From positions 1 through 24,159 of the forward strand of contig JAJRTK010000100.1 in NCBI GenBank assembly GCA_024278345.1: a stretch of DNA of 24,159 nucleotides, in the 5' to 3' direction. The DNA comes from a bacterium (GTDB lineage: Bacteria; CSSED10-310; JAJRTK01). The position numbers and the translations under genes were made by a program. This document shows positions 1 to 8,647 of the stretch, piece after piece. Below the pieces are notes generated by a model. It made no database searches. It was not told the DNA's origin and saw only the letters and a list, made by a program, of their open reading frames with translations. Numbering within the stretch: the stretch's first letter is position 1; each line of letters opens with the position of its first letter.

Positions 1-102
1 CTGCACCCACCAGGGAGCTCGCTCCCTGGACCCACATTCATGTACGACGCGGTGCGTCTTGGTTTTGGCGGGTGTCCCGGCTTACGTTGATACCCGCCAA
101 AA
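1..102. repeat. Terminal hairpin-rich repeat, left copy
   Basis: This is one of two direct copies; the other begins at 24064. Positions 1-95 match 24064-24158 with a single mismatch (G at 52 against T at 24115). It holds two perfect inverted repeats: 10-17 with 22-29 (8-bp stem, 4-nt loop) and 63-73 with 92-102 (11-bp stem, 18-nt loop). No coding potential is visible. The left part of the element is cut off by the window edge. Multicopy hairpin elements of this look are common between genes in GC-rich genomes; the exact family was not identified. Confidence 0.8.
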
Positions 103-182
103 AGGTTGGGGGGGGGAATAGGTCGGGGGGCTGCGGCGTCCTGCCTTTCATGCTTCCGGGGTGGTCCGATTTGTCTCCATGA

Positions 183-338
183 GGGGACCTATCAAATTGT
201 CGTGTTTTTGCTTCACAATTTTCTTCGCCGAAACGGTGGCACCGGCATCTTGCCGGTGCAGTGCCCTCCGGGCTGCACGGAGCCGGGAAGGAGGCCCGCC
301 CCAGCGGTGAAGTTGTCAACCGGATCTGATAGGTCCCT
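183..338. repeat. Hairpin-rich element bounded by inverted repeats
   Basis: The 11 bases at 184-194 are the exact reverse complement of 327-337, and a G-T pair extends the stem by one. Inside lie a perfect 9-bp stem with a 3-nt loop (239-247 with 251-259), a 6-bp pair (256-261 with 273-278), and a CTTCAC/GTGAAG pair further out. The layout suits a small non-autonomous mobile element or a structured intergenic repeat. No clear target-site duplication was seen. Open frames crossing it look like chance. The rest of 1-438 shows no gene; 339-438 is a plain leader to rex. Confidence 0.5.
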
Positions 339-438
339 ACAAAGCGATAAACGATCATCATGGCCTTCAAGAATCCCACGACCTGATTCTTAGGCGCTGA
401 CGCTGATCCAATGCACTGTCAAACCGGGAAATTCTCTG

Positions 439-1137
439 ATGCCATCAGGCAGGCCTCGCCGTTTTAAAGTCCCGAAAATTCCAGAGTACAGCGTATCGCG
501 ACTCTCGGTCTACTACCGCTGTTTGAAGCGGCTCCGGCGGGAGAATCTGGAGACGGTCTCCTCGGAAAAGCTGGCCAAGCGGTTCGGACTCAATGCCGCA
601 CAGATCCGTAAGGACCTGGCCTACTTTGGTGATTTCGGGGTCCGAGGGGTGGGTTACAGGGTTCGGGATTTGACGCGACATCTCCAGGAGATCCTTGGTC
701 TGAACCGCTCCTGGCCCGTGGCCCTTTTGGGCTTGGGAAATTTGGGTCAGGCCCTTTTGCGGTATCAAGGGTTTGAGGAATCTGGGTTTCGGATCGTCGT
801 GGGATTCGACCGAGATCCCTATCGCCTCCAAGGGATCGACGCCGTAGAAACAGAGTTCCGCCACGTGGATGATTTGGAATCGGTTCTTTCCGATTCCAAT
901 ATCGAGATCGCCATCGTGGCAATCCCAGGGGAAAGTGCTCAAGAGATCACGGATCGGCTGGTCGCCGTGGGGATTCGGGGGATTTTGAACTTCACACCAG
1001 TGACCCTGAGTGTCCCGGATCACGTGAACCTACGGGACGTCGATTTGACCTTTGCGCTGGAAAATCTGGCTTTCTATTTGACCCGGCGGAGTGAGGATGA
1101 AGCAAATGAAGAAACGACCCGTGCAGAGATCCCATGA
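439..1137 (+). CDS. rex: Redox-sensing transcriptional repressor Rex
   Basis: Rex is a cytoplasmic dimeric repressor that binds DNA when NADH is low and lets go when NADH rises. The 232-residue product has the usual family length with a slightly long N-terminus. Residues 53-73 (AAQIRKDLAYFGDFGVRGVG and the following Y) are the diagnostic end of the winged-helix DNA-binding domain. GLGNLG at 98-103 is the Rossmann nucleotide-binding loop, and the C-terminal helix near 208-222 (ALENLAFYLTRR) matches the domain-swap helix. The ATG at 439 has GGGA nine bases upstream. It is the first gene of a same-strand run ending in nadB. No good Rex palindrome was found upstream; only a TTCACAA half-site at 211-217, inside the repeat element. 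Confidence 0.95.
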   Translation: MPSGRPRRFKVPKIPEYSVSRLSVYYRCLKRLRRENLETVSSEKLAKRFGLNAAQIRKDLAYFGDFGVRGVGYRVRDLTRHLQEILGLNRSWPVALLGLGNLGQALLRYQGFEESGFRIVVGFDRDPYRLQGIDAVETEFRHVDDLESVLSDSNIEIAIVAIPGESAQEITDRLVAVGIRGILNFTPVTLSVPDHVNLRDVDLTFALENLAFYLTRRSEDEANEETTRAEIP

Positions 1138-1381
1138 GCGCCCCACGGACACGATCCAGTACCGGCTTCACGTTCCGCCTCGGGAGCTTGCTCCGGTCTC
1201 CATGATCCTGGACGGATACGAAGGTGTCTGTCTTGTGACCTCTGCTCACGAGGCTTCGGGAATCCTGCAGGTGCTGGCGCCGCCGGGGCAGGAGGCGGAA
1301 CTCCGGCGGATCGTGGAGGACATTTCCCTGGTTTCGGGTCGGATCCGTTTGGAGAGGCTCGACCCCACAGAAGAAGCCTGA
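1106..1381 (+). CDS. DUF4911-like small protein
   Basis: A 91-residue cytoplasmic protein of unknown function. The core (YRLHVPPRELAPVSMILDGY, then EGVCLVTSA, then a LQVLAPPGQE-type turn) resembles the DUF4911 family, known mainly from deltaproteobacteria. The family resemblance is from memory of the pattern, not a search. Three in-frame starts exist (GTG 1091, ATG 1097, ATG 1106); I prefer 1106 because GAGG lies nine bases upstream. The gene starts inside the end of rex and overlaps it by 32 bases, so the two are probably co-translated. No catalytic motif, signal peptide or membrane segment is visible. Confidence 0.75.
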   Translation: MKKRPVQRSHERPTDTIQYRLHVPPRELAPVSMILDGYEGVCLVTSAHEASGILQVLAPPGQEAELRRIVEDISLVSGRIRLERLDPTEEA

Positions 1382-1506
1382 GCTGGCGTGCTGGCTGTTT
1401 TTTCTAGTATGATTGATGTGGCGTTTTTGCGCCTGATCCACAATCACTGGCCACGCCTTCCCCGGTCGCGGCAGCGCGGCCATCCCGAGGCAAGAGGAGG
1501 AAACCC

Positions 1507-2193
1507 ATGAACCGCAAGCTCATCTGGAGTTTGGCCTTCACGGCCGCCACGGTGCTGTCCGCCTGTTCCTCTCCCACGTCCGAGTCTGACCAGAAAGATG
1601 ACGAACTCCGTTCGTCACTGGCAGCCATGGCCGTTGGAGTCAGTGACGTCACTCAAGAGACCGGTGATGTCTATCTCAACCCGTTCAAGCTGCTGGAAGC
1701 AGAAGTCCGGGACAATTGGGTCTATCACATCGCCTTCCAGTTTGATCTGTCCACCGGTGACTCGGGGAAGTTGACCCTCGACGCCCAGTTCCTTGACGGT
1801 GGTGAGCCAATTATTCTACCCATCGCCATCTACCGGGATGTATCTCTCAACCTGGACGCGGGTTACGACGGCGCCTTCCAGGGCGAGCCGACAGTGCTCC
1901 AATCCAGCTTCAAGGTTCTCAATCCGGAGCGAAAACAGGTTCTTATCCAGGGCTCCGGTACTTTGGCCTACGGAGCGCTCATCGCGGAATTCGACACGAA
2001 TGACTTGCTGCTCGATTTTTCGGGGAACCCGCTTCCCACAGGTGCGATTAACCTGAACATCACGCAGCAGGATTTCGGTGTCTGGACGGGAGCCGCGACG
2101 TTTAACGGCACGGTGACGGTTCACGTGGTTGTGAGTAACGGTGCTCGCGTTTTCGATCTCCGGATCAACCTGCTGACGGGCGAGATCACATGA
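1507..2193 (+). CDS. Putative lipoprotein, unknown function
   Basis: The 228-residue product begins with a lipoprotein signal peptide: a charged MNRK start, a hydrophobic stretch and a lipobox LSAC with the acylated Cys at 20. The mature part is rich in alternating hydrophobic and polar residues with many Gly, Asp and Asn, as expected of a beta-sandwich outside the inner membrane. I do not recognise the family. The ATG at 1507 follows a strong site (AAGAGGAGGAAACCC). Its stop overlaps the asd start by four bases (ATGA), an odd partner for an amino-acid biosynthesis gene. The 125 bases before it contain a TATGAT hexamer (1408-1413) without a convincing -35 box. Confidence 0.8.
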   Translation: MNRKLIWSLAFTAATVLSACSSPTSESDQKDDELRSSLAAMAVGVSDVTQETGDVYLNPFKLLEAEVRDNWVYHIAFQFDLSTGDSGKLTLDAQFLDGGEPIILPIAIYRDVSLNLDAGYDGAFQGEPTVLQSSFKVLNPERKQVLIQGSGTLAYGALIAEFDTNDLLLDFSGNPLPTGAINLNITQQDFGVWTGAATFNGTVTVHVVVSNGARVFDLRINLLTGEIT

Positions 2194-3212
2194 GACCCTC
2201 CTACCGTGTGGCCATCGTGGGCGCTACGGGGCTCGTGGGGAAAGAGATGCGGACGATTCTGGAGGAGCGAGGGTTTCCGGTGTCGGAGCTCCGCTTGCTG
2301 GCATCGGAGCGCTCCAAGGGCGAAGTCCAGTCCTTTCGGGACGAGGCTCACGTTGTATCAACGCTGGTTGAGGAGAGTTTCGAGGGGATTGATTTCGCTC
2401 TCTTTTCTGCAGGCGAAGAGGTGTCGCGGGAATTCGCGCCCCTGGCCGTGAAGGCGGGCGCCATCGTGATCGACAATTCGGCGGCCTGGCGGATGGACTC
2501 GGAAGTGCCGCTCGTGGTCCCCGAGGTGAACGACGGGGCTCTCACCAAGCACAAGGGGATTATCGCCAATCCCAACTGCTCTACCATTCAGCTGGTGGTG
2601 GCCCTGGCGCCGCTCCACGATGAGTGCATCTTGGAGAGGGTCGTGGTGGCCACCTACCAATCGGTGTCGGGAATGGGATCCGCGGCCCTGGACGAATTGC
2701 TGGCACAGTCGATACAACTGGCCAATTTTCGGCCGGTGACCCAAAAGGTCTTTCGCCAACAGATGGCCTTCAACCTGGTGCCCCACTGTGGATCGATGCA
2801 ATCCGATGGCTGGACGTCCGAGGAGACCAAGCTCGTCCACGAGACGCGGAAGATCCTGGGAGAGCCGGAGCTGCAGATCGCAGCTACCGCCGTCCGGGTT
2901 CCGGTTTTCATTGGCCACGGGGAGGCGGTCTTCGTGGAACTGGAACATCCGATTTCCGTCCAGGAGGCTCGGGATCTTTGGGCGGAGGCAGACGGAATCG
3001 AGGTCCGAGACGACCTGGAAGCGGGGACTTACCCCATGCCGGTGGATGCGGCGGGACAAGATGCCGTCTACGTGGGAAGGATTCGCATTGACGAAAGCGT
3101 CCAGCACGGTTTGAGCTTTTTCGTTGCTGCTGACAACCTCCGGAAAGGGGCCGCGACCAACGCCGTCCAGATCGCGGAAGAGCTGGCAAAACGCCGGGAA
3201 TCGGGACATTGA
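2190..3212 (+). CDS. asd: Aspartate-semialdehyde dehydrogenase
   Basis: Converts 4-aspartyl phosphate and NADPH to aspartate semialdehyde, the branch point to lysine/diaminopimelate, threonine and methionine. The 340-residue length is typical. GATGLVGKEM at 11-20 is the NADP-binding loop, NPNCST at 127-132 carries the nucleophile Cys130, and RVPVFIGHGE at 236-245 supplies the substrate-binding Arg236 and the catalytic His243. The start ATG overlaps the stop of the upstream lipoprotein gene (ATGA) and its own stop overlaps the TTG start of nadB, so translation is probably coupled along the run. The product feeds cell-wall and amino-acid synthesis; the neighbour nadB competes for aspartate. Confidence 0.96.
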   Translation: MRPSYRVAIVGATGLVGKEMRTILEERGFPVSELRLLASERSKGEVQSFRDEAHVVSTLVEESFEGIDFALFSAGEEVSREFAPLAVKAGAIVIDNSAAWRMDSEVPLVVPEVNDGALTKHKGIIANPNCSTIQLVVALAPLHDECILERVVVATYQSVSGMGSAALDELLAQSIQLANFRPVTQKVFRQQMAFNLVPHCGSMQSDGWTSEETKLVHETRKILGEPELQIAATAVRVPVFIGHGEAVFVELEHPISVQEARDLWAEADGIEVRDDLEAGTYPMPVDAAGQDAVYVGRIRIDESVQHGLSFFVAADNLRKGAATNAVQIAEELAKRRESGH

Positions 3213-4777
3213 CCCTGGAGACAGACGTCCTTGTCATTGGCTCCGGGGCCGCCGGACTCACCTTCGCTCTGGAAGCCAGCCGAAACCTTCGGGTCTTGTT
3301 GGTGACGAAAAACGAGATCCGGGAGTCGAATACGCGCTACGCCCAAGGAGGGATCGCGGCCGTTCTTCATTTGCAGGACGACTACCGGCAGCACATTGCC
3401 GACACCCTTACGGCAGGAGCTGGCATCTGCGACGAAGAGGCCGTGAAAGTGCTGGTCCAAGAGGCACCTGCTCGGATCAGGGATTTGATTCGCTGGGGCG
3501 TCGAGTTTGATCGCGATCCTGAGAAGGGGCTGCGCTTCGCTCGGGAAGGCGGCCACAGCCGAAGCCGTATCCTGCACGTGGGTGATCTTACGGGAAAGGC
3601 CATCGAAGAAGCGATGGTGCAGCGAGTCCTCAAGTCGCCGGCAATCGAGATCCACGAACGGGAGATGCTGGTCGATCTGGTCGTGCGAGATGGCCATTGC
3701 TATGGCGCTCTGCTCCTGGGGCCAGAGGGCATTCTCAAGCCTGTTTTTTCCCGAGCCACCTTTTTGGCCACTGGAGGAGCAGGGCAACTCTTCTCCCGGA
3801 CCACCAACCCGGATATCGCCACCGGAGACGGCGTGGCGGTATGCCACCGAGCTGGCGCCGAGCTCCAAGGCCTGGAGTTCTTCCAATTTCATCCTACGGC
3901 CTTTGCCCGCCACGGAGCTCCGGCTTTTCTGATTTCAGAGGCGCTTCGAGGAGAAGGCGCACGCCTTCTGGACCCACGGGGGATCCCTTTCATGGAGAAT
4001 TACCATTCCATGGGGGATCTGGCGCCACGGGATATCGTGTCCAGGGCAATCTATGATGTCATGTTCCGACACGAAGCGGACCATGTGTTCCTGGACATTT
4101 CCCACCGATCGAGGGCCGAGCTTGAGCGGCGCTTTCCCTTCATCCACCAAAGCTGCGCGGCCCACGGGATCGAGATCGACCGTGAACCGATTCCTGTCTC
4201 CCCGGCTGCCCACTACACGTGCGGAGGCGTGAAAACGGATATCGACGGCCGTACCAGCATCTCGGGTCTCTACGCTTCGGGCGAGGTGGCGCAGACTGGG
4301 GTCCACGGCGGAAACCGTCTCGCCTCCAATTCCTTGCTGGAATCGGTGGTCTTTGCCTACCGGGCCGCGGTTCACACCGACCGGCTCATCCACTTTCTTT
4401 TCAAAGGCAGGGAAAAGGGATTCCGGCAGCTCCTGGATCGGGGTATTCCCTGGAACCGCGAAGAAGGGGTGCCTCCTGATGCCCAGGAGATCGGTGACCT
4501 CCGGCAGCGGCTTCGAGACCTCATGTGGCGTCACGCAGGCGTCATCCGAACGGACCAGGGGCTCCATGAAGGAATCGGAAAGCTCGCGCCTTTGGAGGCC
4601 CGGGTCCAGCGGCTTCTCCAAAGCTGTTCCTGGAGCATCTCCCTCCTGGAGCTCCGGAATTTGATCATTCTTGGCGGTCTCGTCTTGGAAGCTGCCCTGG
4701 CTCAGCCCCACAGTGTTGGCTGCCACTTCAGCCAGGATCGGCCGCCACTGGTGAAACCTCCGCCCGGTCCAGTCTGA
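3209..4777 (+). CDS. nadB: L-aspartate oxidase
   Basis: A flavoprotein that oxidises L-aspartate to iminoaspartate, the first step of de novo NAD synthesis, passing the product to quinolinate synthase NadA. The 522 residues start with the FAD-binding loop VLVIGSGAAGLTFALEAS (about 8-25). Further family blocks follow: NTRYAQGGIAAV, GGHSRSRILHVGDLTG, EALRGEGARLLD, LAPRDIVSRAI near 271-281 with the active-site Arg, AHYTCGGV with His335, and GNRLASNSLLE. The C-terminal helical domain is present. The TTG start at 3209 is preferred because it overlaps the asd stop (TTGA). The last 50 bases overlap the convergent SGNH hydrolase gene. No nadA or nadC is in the window. Confidence 0.95.
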   Translation: MTLETDVLVIGSGAAGLTFALEASRNLRVLLVTKNEIRESNTRYAQGGIAAVLHLQDDYRQHIADTLTAGAGICDEEAVKVLVQEAPARIRDLIRWGVEFDRDPEKGLRFAREGGHSRSRILHVGDLTGKAIEEAMVQRVLKSPAIEIHEREMLVDLVVRDGHCYGALLLGPEGILKPVFSRATFLATGGAGQLFSRTTNPDIATGDGVAVCHRAGAELQGLEFFQFHPTAFARHGAPAFLISEALRGEGARLLDPRGIPFMENYHSMGDLAPRDIVSRAIYDVMFRHEADHVFLDISHRSRAELERRFPFIHQSCAAHGIEIDREPIPVSPAAHYTCGGVKTDIDGRTSISGLYASGEVAQTGVHGGNRLASNSLLESVVFAYRAAVHTDRLIHFLFKGREKGFRQLLDRGIPWNREEGVPPDAQEIGDLRQRLRDLMWRHAGVIRTDQGLHEGIGKLAPLEARVQRLLQSCSWSISLLELRNLIILGGLVLEAALAQPHSVGCHFSQDRPPLVKPPPGPV

Positions 4778-6380
4778 AGGAGAGGTTCCGATCGTCTCCT
4801 GATTGGCCCAGTTTTTTGGGGTTAAAGGTTCGCTCCGCCTGAAAATGGAGTTCCACGAACGGCCTGTCACCGGGCCTTCTTTCAAGAGCCAGGGTCGCCT
4901 CGAAGGAACCGCCTTGGCGCAAGACCACCCGCCTGGATGGGCCATCCGTGGCCCATAGACGAAGGGCCCAGGGGGCACCTAATTCCTCCAGGCGTGCCCA
5001 GCCACGGACCCGGACCAGCCAGGGGCCGGGACCGGAGCCCAGGCCCAAGAGCAAACAACCGCGGTCCACGACCCACCCGTCGGGATAGATTCCGTCATCG
5101 ATCTGCTGGATGGCGACACGCCGTTCGGGATCTACGAGGGAAGAGAGACCTCGGTACGCTTCGTCCTGCTTTTCCAGTGCGGCGGTCTGGCGATCTACGG
5201 CCCGCCGCGCGGCAGATCCGTCCAGGCCTCCAGAGGCAAGGCCTCCTTGACCAGTCTGGCTCTGGGAGATCCCTGGCCGGACAGTCCCTTGATCCGCACT
5301 CTCCTTATGCTTGGGCAGCGGGTGCTCTCCGCCGGCCTCACTTTCCAACCAGTGCTCCAGCTTCCGTGCGATGACTTCGTGGCCGCGTGGATTGGGATGC
5401 GGATCGAGGGGCAGGGCCAGCCTTTGCATGTAGTCGGTTTCAGACCCCAGGACCGGTGACAGGTCCAGAAGTGGGACCTCGGCCTCGCGGGCGGCCTCAC
5501 TAAGCCGGACGAGAGGATACCCTTCGAGGCCAAAGGGGAAGGCCGCCAACCGGAGCTTGGCCCCCAACCGGCGGGACTCGTCCCGAATCTCGCCCAGCGT
5601 TTTTTTGAAGCCGGCCCAACGCTCCATTGACGCCGGGGAGAGCCCCTGAACGAAAGGCGTATGCCATTTGGGAAGATCTCCCAAGAGGACGTTGGGCTGG
5701 CCGAACAGAACTCCCGAAACCAAGAGCCTCAAATGGCCCAAAAAACCCGAGCCCCCAACCAAGCTTTCCATTCGGAAAAAGCCGGTATCCCAAAGCCAGG
5801 TGGAGGAGGCCCGGTGACTGGCAGCCAAGTCGGGATGCCTCGCCGCATACAAGACATGCCGCTCATCTGGGTAGAGCGTGTCATCCAGATCGTTGGAGAC
5901 GAAAAGGTAGAGTACCAAATCCGGATCCACGGCCCTGCCCACACGGCGGAGCAACCCCAGGCAGTTTTTCGCGTTGTACCCCGGAACCCCGGCATTGATG
6001 GTCTCCATTTCCCGGCCAGTCCGCTCCGACAACATCCCGGCCAAACGGGCACAGAAAGCATCCTCCGCCCGAACTCCAAAACCGAAGGTCATGGAATCGC
6101 CCAGGCAAAGGATCCGGGTGACACCTGGCTTCTTTTTATTGAGGGGACCTGAGCGGAGCCCCAAGTCATTGATGAAGACCGGGATCGCGTGGTCGGTGTT
6201 CCGATATCCCGGCATCAATTGGTAAGCCTGGAGGGGATCGTCGGCTGGCACGAAGAGATCCGTGGGCATATCGACTCTGAGAGAGCTGACATAGATCGCA
6301 AGTCCAGCCTCTACGATCAACCCACTGACCGCCACCCCCATTCCCACGGCCAGTAAGCGAAAAAGAAGCGGTCGCGACAT
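4728..6380 (-). CDS. Membrane-anchored SGNH/GDSL hydrolase with C-terminal extension
   Basis: The 550-residue product has one N-terminal membrane segment (about 7-31) and then an SGNH hydrolase domain. GDSMTFG at 94-100 holds the nucleophile Ser96, Gly131 in INAGVPGYN and Asn163 in SNDLDD fit the oxyanion-hole blocks, and DPHPN at 326-330 gives the catalytic Asp326 and His328. Such enzymes are esterases or acyltransferases acting on glycans or lipids outside the inner membrane; the substrate cannot be told. A Gln/Gly-rich linker (about 350-400) leads to a ~150-residue C-terminal region, probably beta-rich, that I do not recognise. GGAG lies eight bases before the ATG. It overlaps nadB tail to tail by 50 bases. 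Confidence 0.85.
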   Translation of the reverse strand: MSRPLLFRLLAVGMGVAVSGLIVEAGLAIYVSSLRVDMPTDLFVPADDPLQAYQLMPGYRNTDHAIPVFINDLGLRSGPLNKKKPGVTRILCLGDSMTFGFGVRAEDAFCARLAGMLSERTGREMETINAGVPGYNAKNCLGLLRRVGRAVDPDLVLYLFVSNDLDDTLYPDERHVLYAARHPDLAASHRASSTWLWDTGFFRMESLVGGSGFLGHLRLLVSGVLFGQPNVLLGDLPKWHTPFVQGLSPASMERWAGFKKTLGEIRDESRRLGAKLRLAAFPFGLEGYPLVRLSEAAREAEVPLLDLSPVLGSETDYMQRLALPLDPHPNPRGHEVIARKLEHWLESEAGGEHPLPKHKESADQGTVRPGISQSQTGQGGLASGGLDGSAARRAVDRQTAALEKQDEAYRGLSSLVDPERRVAIQQIDDGIYPDGWVVDRGCLLLGLGSGPGPWLVRVRGWARLEELGAPWALRLWATDGPSRRVVLRQGGSFEATLALERRPGDRPFVELHFQAERTFNPKKLGQSGDDRNLSFRLDRAEVSPVAADPG

Positions 6381-6442
6381 TGATTCGTCTCCGGTGGGAG
6401 ATCACGTCTAGGGGGTGGAAGTCGGTCAACGGCTGTGAAAAT

Positions 6443-6511
6443 GCGGACGGCGGCGGCCGGACGGCGGCCGACGGGAGCGGACCACAATCAAAAGAAAAGA
6501 TAGAGGTTTCT
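6443..6511 (-). repeat. Dispersed intergenic repeat, copy A
   Basis: Read on the minus strand, this stretch aligns without gaps to 16114-16180 on the plus strand; I count 48 identical bases of 63. The best conserved core is GGTCCGCTCC followed by GTCGGC and a CCGCCGCC block. It lies in the 190-base gap between the end of oppF and the start of the SGNH hydrolase gene. The GC-rich half contains tandem CGGCGGCCG units. The function is unknown. It may influence the boundary between the two transcripts, but no clear terminator stem was found. Confidence 0.55.
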
Positions 6512-6570
6512 GAAACGTGGCTCCTGAAGGTCACCATTCCCTGGTGGATGTCCTTTGAAGAAATCGCGGC

Positions 6571-7608
6571 TTATGTTCCAGACGCGCCTTTTCCTTCGTC
6601 GGTTTTCTCCAACCAGCATGCGGCAAAATGATCTTCTTCCACGAGCTGGAGAAGGGGTTCTTCGTCGCATCGGCCGAACCTGTAGGAGCACCGGGTCTTG
6701 AACCGGCACCCCTTGGGCGGATTCCGGGGACTGGGCACGTCCCCCTCCAAAACGATCCGCTGCCGCGTTGCTTCCACCTCTGGGTCGGGAATGGGCACGG
6801 CTGAAATGAGGGCCTGGGTGTAAGGATGGCGAGGCTCCTTGTACAGTTTCTCACTGTCGGCGATTTCCACGATCTTGCCAAGATACATGACGGCGATCCG
6901 GTCACTGATGTGGCGGACGGCCGCTAAATCGTGAGCGATGAAAAGATAAGTCAGCCCAAACTGTTTCTGGAGATCGGCTAGAAGGTTCAAGATCTGTGCC
7001 TGGATGGAAACGTCCAGCGCCGAGATCGGCTCGTCGCAGACGATGAAATCTGGGTCTGCGGCCAAGGCCCGGGCGATCCCGATCCTCTGTCTCTGACCGC
7101 CGGAAAACTCGTGAGGATAGAGCCGCACTTGTCGCGGATTCAGGCCCACGACCTCCATGAGCTCGGCAGCCCTTGCATGGACTGTGGGACCTCGGAGCAG
7201 ACCGTAGGTGCGGATCGGTTCAGAAATGATGCTTGACACGGTCATTCTGGGGTTGAGGGATGCGTATGGGTCCTGGAAAATCATCTGCATCCGCCTGCGG
7301 ATGGGTCTAAGCTGTCTCTGGGTGAGGCTCGCCAGGTCCTGGCCCTCGTAGAGCACTTTCCCCTCGGTGGGCCGGTGAAGCTGCAGAAGCGTCCGTCCCG
7401 TGGTCGATTTTCCGCAACCGGACTCCCCCACCAATCCCAGCGTCTCTCCGCGGCGGATCTGGAAACTCACTCCATCCACGGCGTGGACCCGTCCCACTTC
7501 CCGCTGAAACAGGATCCCCTGGGTGATGGGGAAATGTTTCTTCAGTCCTTGGACATCGAGAAGCACGTCTTTCGTCCTGGCGGCAGATTGGCTGGCTTCG
7601 AGGCTCAT
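6571..7608 (-). CDS. oppF: Oligopeptide ABC transporter ATP-binding protein OppF
   Basis: The second ATPase of an oligopeptide/dipeptide-type importer, on the cytoplasmic face of the inner membrane. The 345 residues include Walker A GESGCGKS (61-68), Q-loop FQDP (111-114), signature FSGGQRQR (168-175), Walker B with Asp192/Glu193, and the switch His227. The C-terminal oligopeptide-transporter domain ends with four cysteines (301, 307, 314, 331); in a structurally studied DppD this arrangement binds an iron-sulfur cluster, so the same is likely here. The start overlaps the oppD stop (ATGA). It is the last gene of the transporter operon. Confidence 0.95.
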   Translation of the reverse strand: MSLEASQSAARTKDVLLDVQGLKKHFPITQGILFQREVGRVHAVDGVSFQIRRGETLGLVGESGCGKSTTGRTLLQLHRPTEGKVLYEGQDLASLTQRQLRPIRRRMQMIFQDPYASLNPRMTVSSIISEPIRTYGLLRGPTVHARAAELMEVVGLNPRQVRLYPHEFSGGQRQRIGIARALAADPDFIVCDEPISALDVSIQAQILNLLADLQKQFGLTYLFIAHDLAAVRHISDRIAVMYLGKIVEIADSEKLYKEPRHPYTQALISAVPIPDPEVEATRQRIVLEGDVPSPRNPPKGCRFKTRCSYRFGRCDEEPLLQLVEEDHFAACWLEKTDEGKGASGT

Positions 7609-8600
7609 CCCGCGCTCCCTTCCATTTCAACCCAACACCAGACATCGTGGTTTTTGGCCACCTGGCGCCGAGGCGGAAACTCTTCGCCACACTTATCCAC
7701 GGCAAAATCGCATCTTGGCAAAAAGGGGCAACCTGGAGAGCGATCCAGCAAATAGGGAGGGTTGCCTCGGATGGGGGTCAGCTCTTCCTTTCTTCCCAAG
7801 TCGAGTCTTGGAACGGAGCGGAGCAAGCCTCGTGTATAAGGCTGGGAGGGAGAGGCAAAAAGTGACCTTGTGGAACCCTTTTCCAGGATCTTTCCCGCGT
7901 ACATGACCAGGGTTTCATCGCAGATCCCGGCCACCACACCAAGATCGTGTGTGATAAACACAATGGATGTCCCCAATTCATCGCGAATCTTCTTCAAGAG
8001 CTCCAGGATCTGCGCCTGGATTGTCACATCTAATGCCGTCGTGGGCTCGTCGGCAATGAGTAATTCCGGCTCGCACAGGAGGGACATGGCGATCATCACC
8101 CTCTGCCGCATCCCTCCCGAGAACTGGTGAGGATAATCATCGATCCGTTCCGCCGCGTCGGGAATGCCCACAAGATCCAGCATCGCGATGGCGTGCCGCC
8201 GAGCCTTTTTCCGGGAAATTCGCTTGTGAAGCTCGAGAACTTCCGTGAGCTGAAGCGAAATCCTCAAAAACGGATTCAGAGAAGTCATGGGGTCCTGAAA
8301 AATCATGGAAATCCGGTCGCCACGGAGCTTTCGTTTCTCCGCCTCCGGCACGCCAAGGATCTCCTTGCCGCAAAAAAGGACGCGGCCTCCGTCAATGCGT
8401 CCCGGGGGCATGGGTATCAACCCCATAATCGCCAGGTTTGTGACGCTCTTTCCGCTTCCCGATTCTCCGACGATCCCCAAGATCTGGCCTCGGCGCACAT
8501 CAAACGACACACCATCGACGGCCCGAACGAGCCCCTCTTCGGTGGCAAAGCTCACCCGCAGGTCGCGCACCGAAAGAATCGGCTGGTCGTTCTCTTTCAT
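7605..8600 (-). CDS. oppD: Oligopeptide ABC transporter ATP-binding protein OppD
   Basis: The first ATPase of the peptide importer, partner of OppF under the OppB/OppC channel. The 331 residues show Walker A GESGSGKS (45-52), [10 protein letters not shown] (101-110), signature FSGGMRQR (160-167), Walker B LLIADEP with Asp184/Glu185, and His218. Cys291, 297, 304 and 322 in the C-terminal extension match the iron-sulfur ligand pattern seen in DppD-type subunits. AGGAAGG precedes the ATG. It is 47 bases downstream of oppC and overlaps oppF by four bases. The exact substrate class (peptide, nickel, other) cannot be read from the ATPase. Confidence 0.95.
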   Translation of the reverse strand: MKENDQPILSVRDLRVSFATEEGLVRAVDGVSFDVRRGQILGIVGESGSGKSVTNLAIMGLIPMPPGRIDGGRVLFCGKEILGVPEAEKRKLRGDRISMIFQDPMTSLNPFLRISLQLTEVLELHKRISRKKARRHAIAMLDLVGIPDAAERIDDYPHQFSGGMRQRVMIAMSLLCEPELLIADEPTTALDVTIQAQILELLKKIRDELGTSIVFITHDLGVVAGICDETLVMYAGKILEKGSTRSLFASPSQPYTRGLLRSVPRLDLGRKEELTPIRGNPPYLLDRSPGCPFLPRCDFAVDKCGEEFPPRRQVAKNHDVWCWVEMEGSAG

Positions 8601-8647
8601 CGGTCACCTTCCTCGTCTGCCGCCCCCAACTTCGTCGCCCAACAACC

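Noticed and set aside
199-217. Rex operator-like sequence upstream of rex
   Set aside because: Only one half-site (TTCACAA) is good; the other half matches four of seven bases and the spacing is off by one. It also lies inside the repeat element.
38-393. Open frames on both strands before rex
   Set aside because: They run through hairpin-rich repeat sequence, have biased Pro/Arg/Gly composition and no ribosome site, and match no family pattern.
1385-1442. Promoter and hairpin in the gap before the lipoprotein gene
   Set aside because: TATGAT at 1408-1413 has no acceptable -35 box, and the nested pairing at 1417-1442 is bulged; neither is strong enough to annotate.
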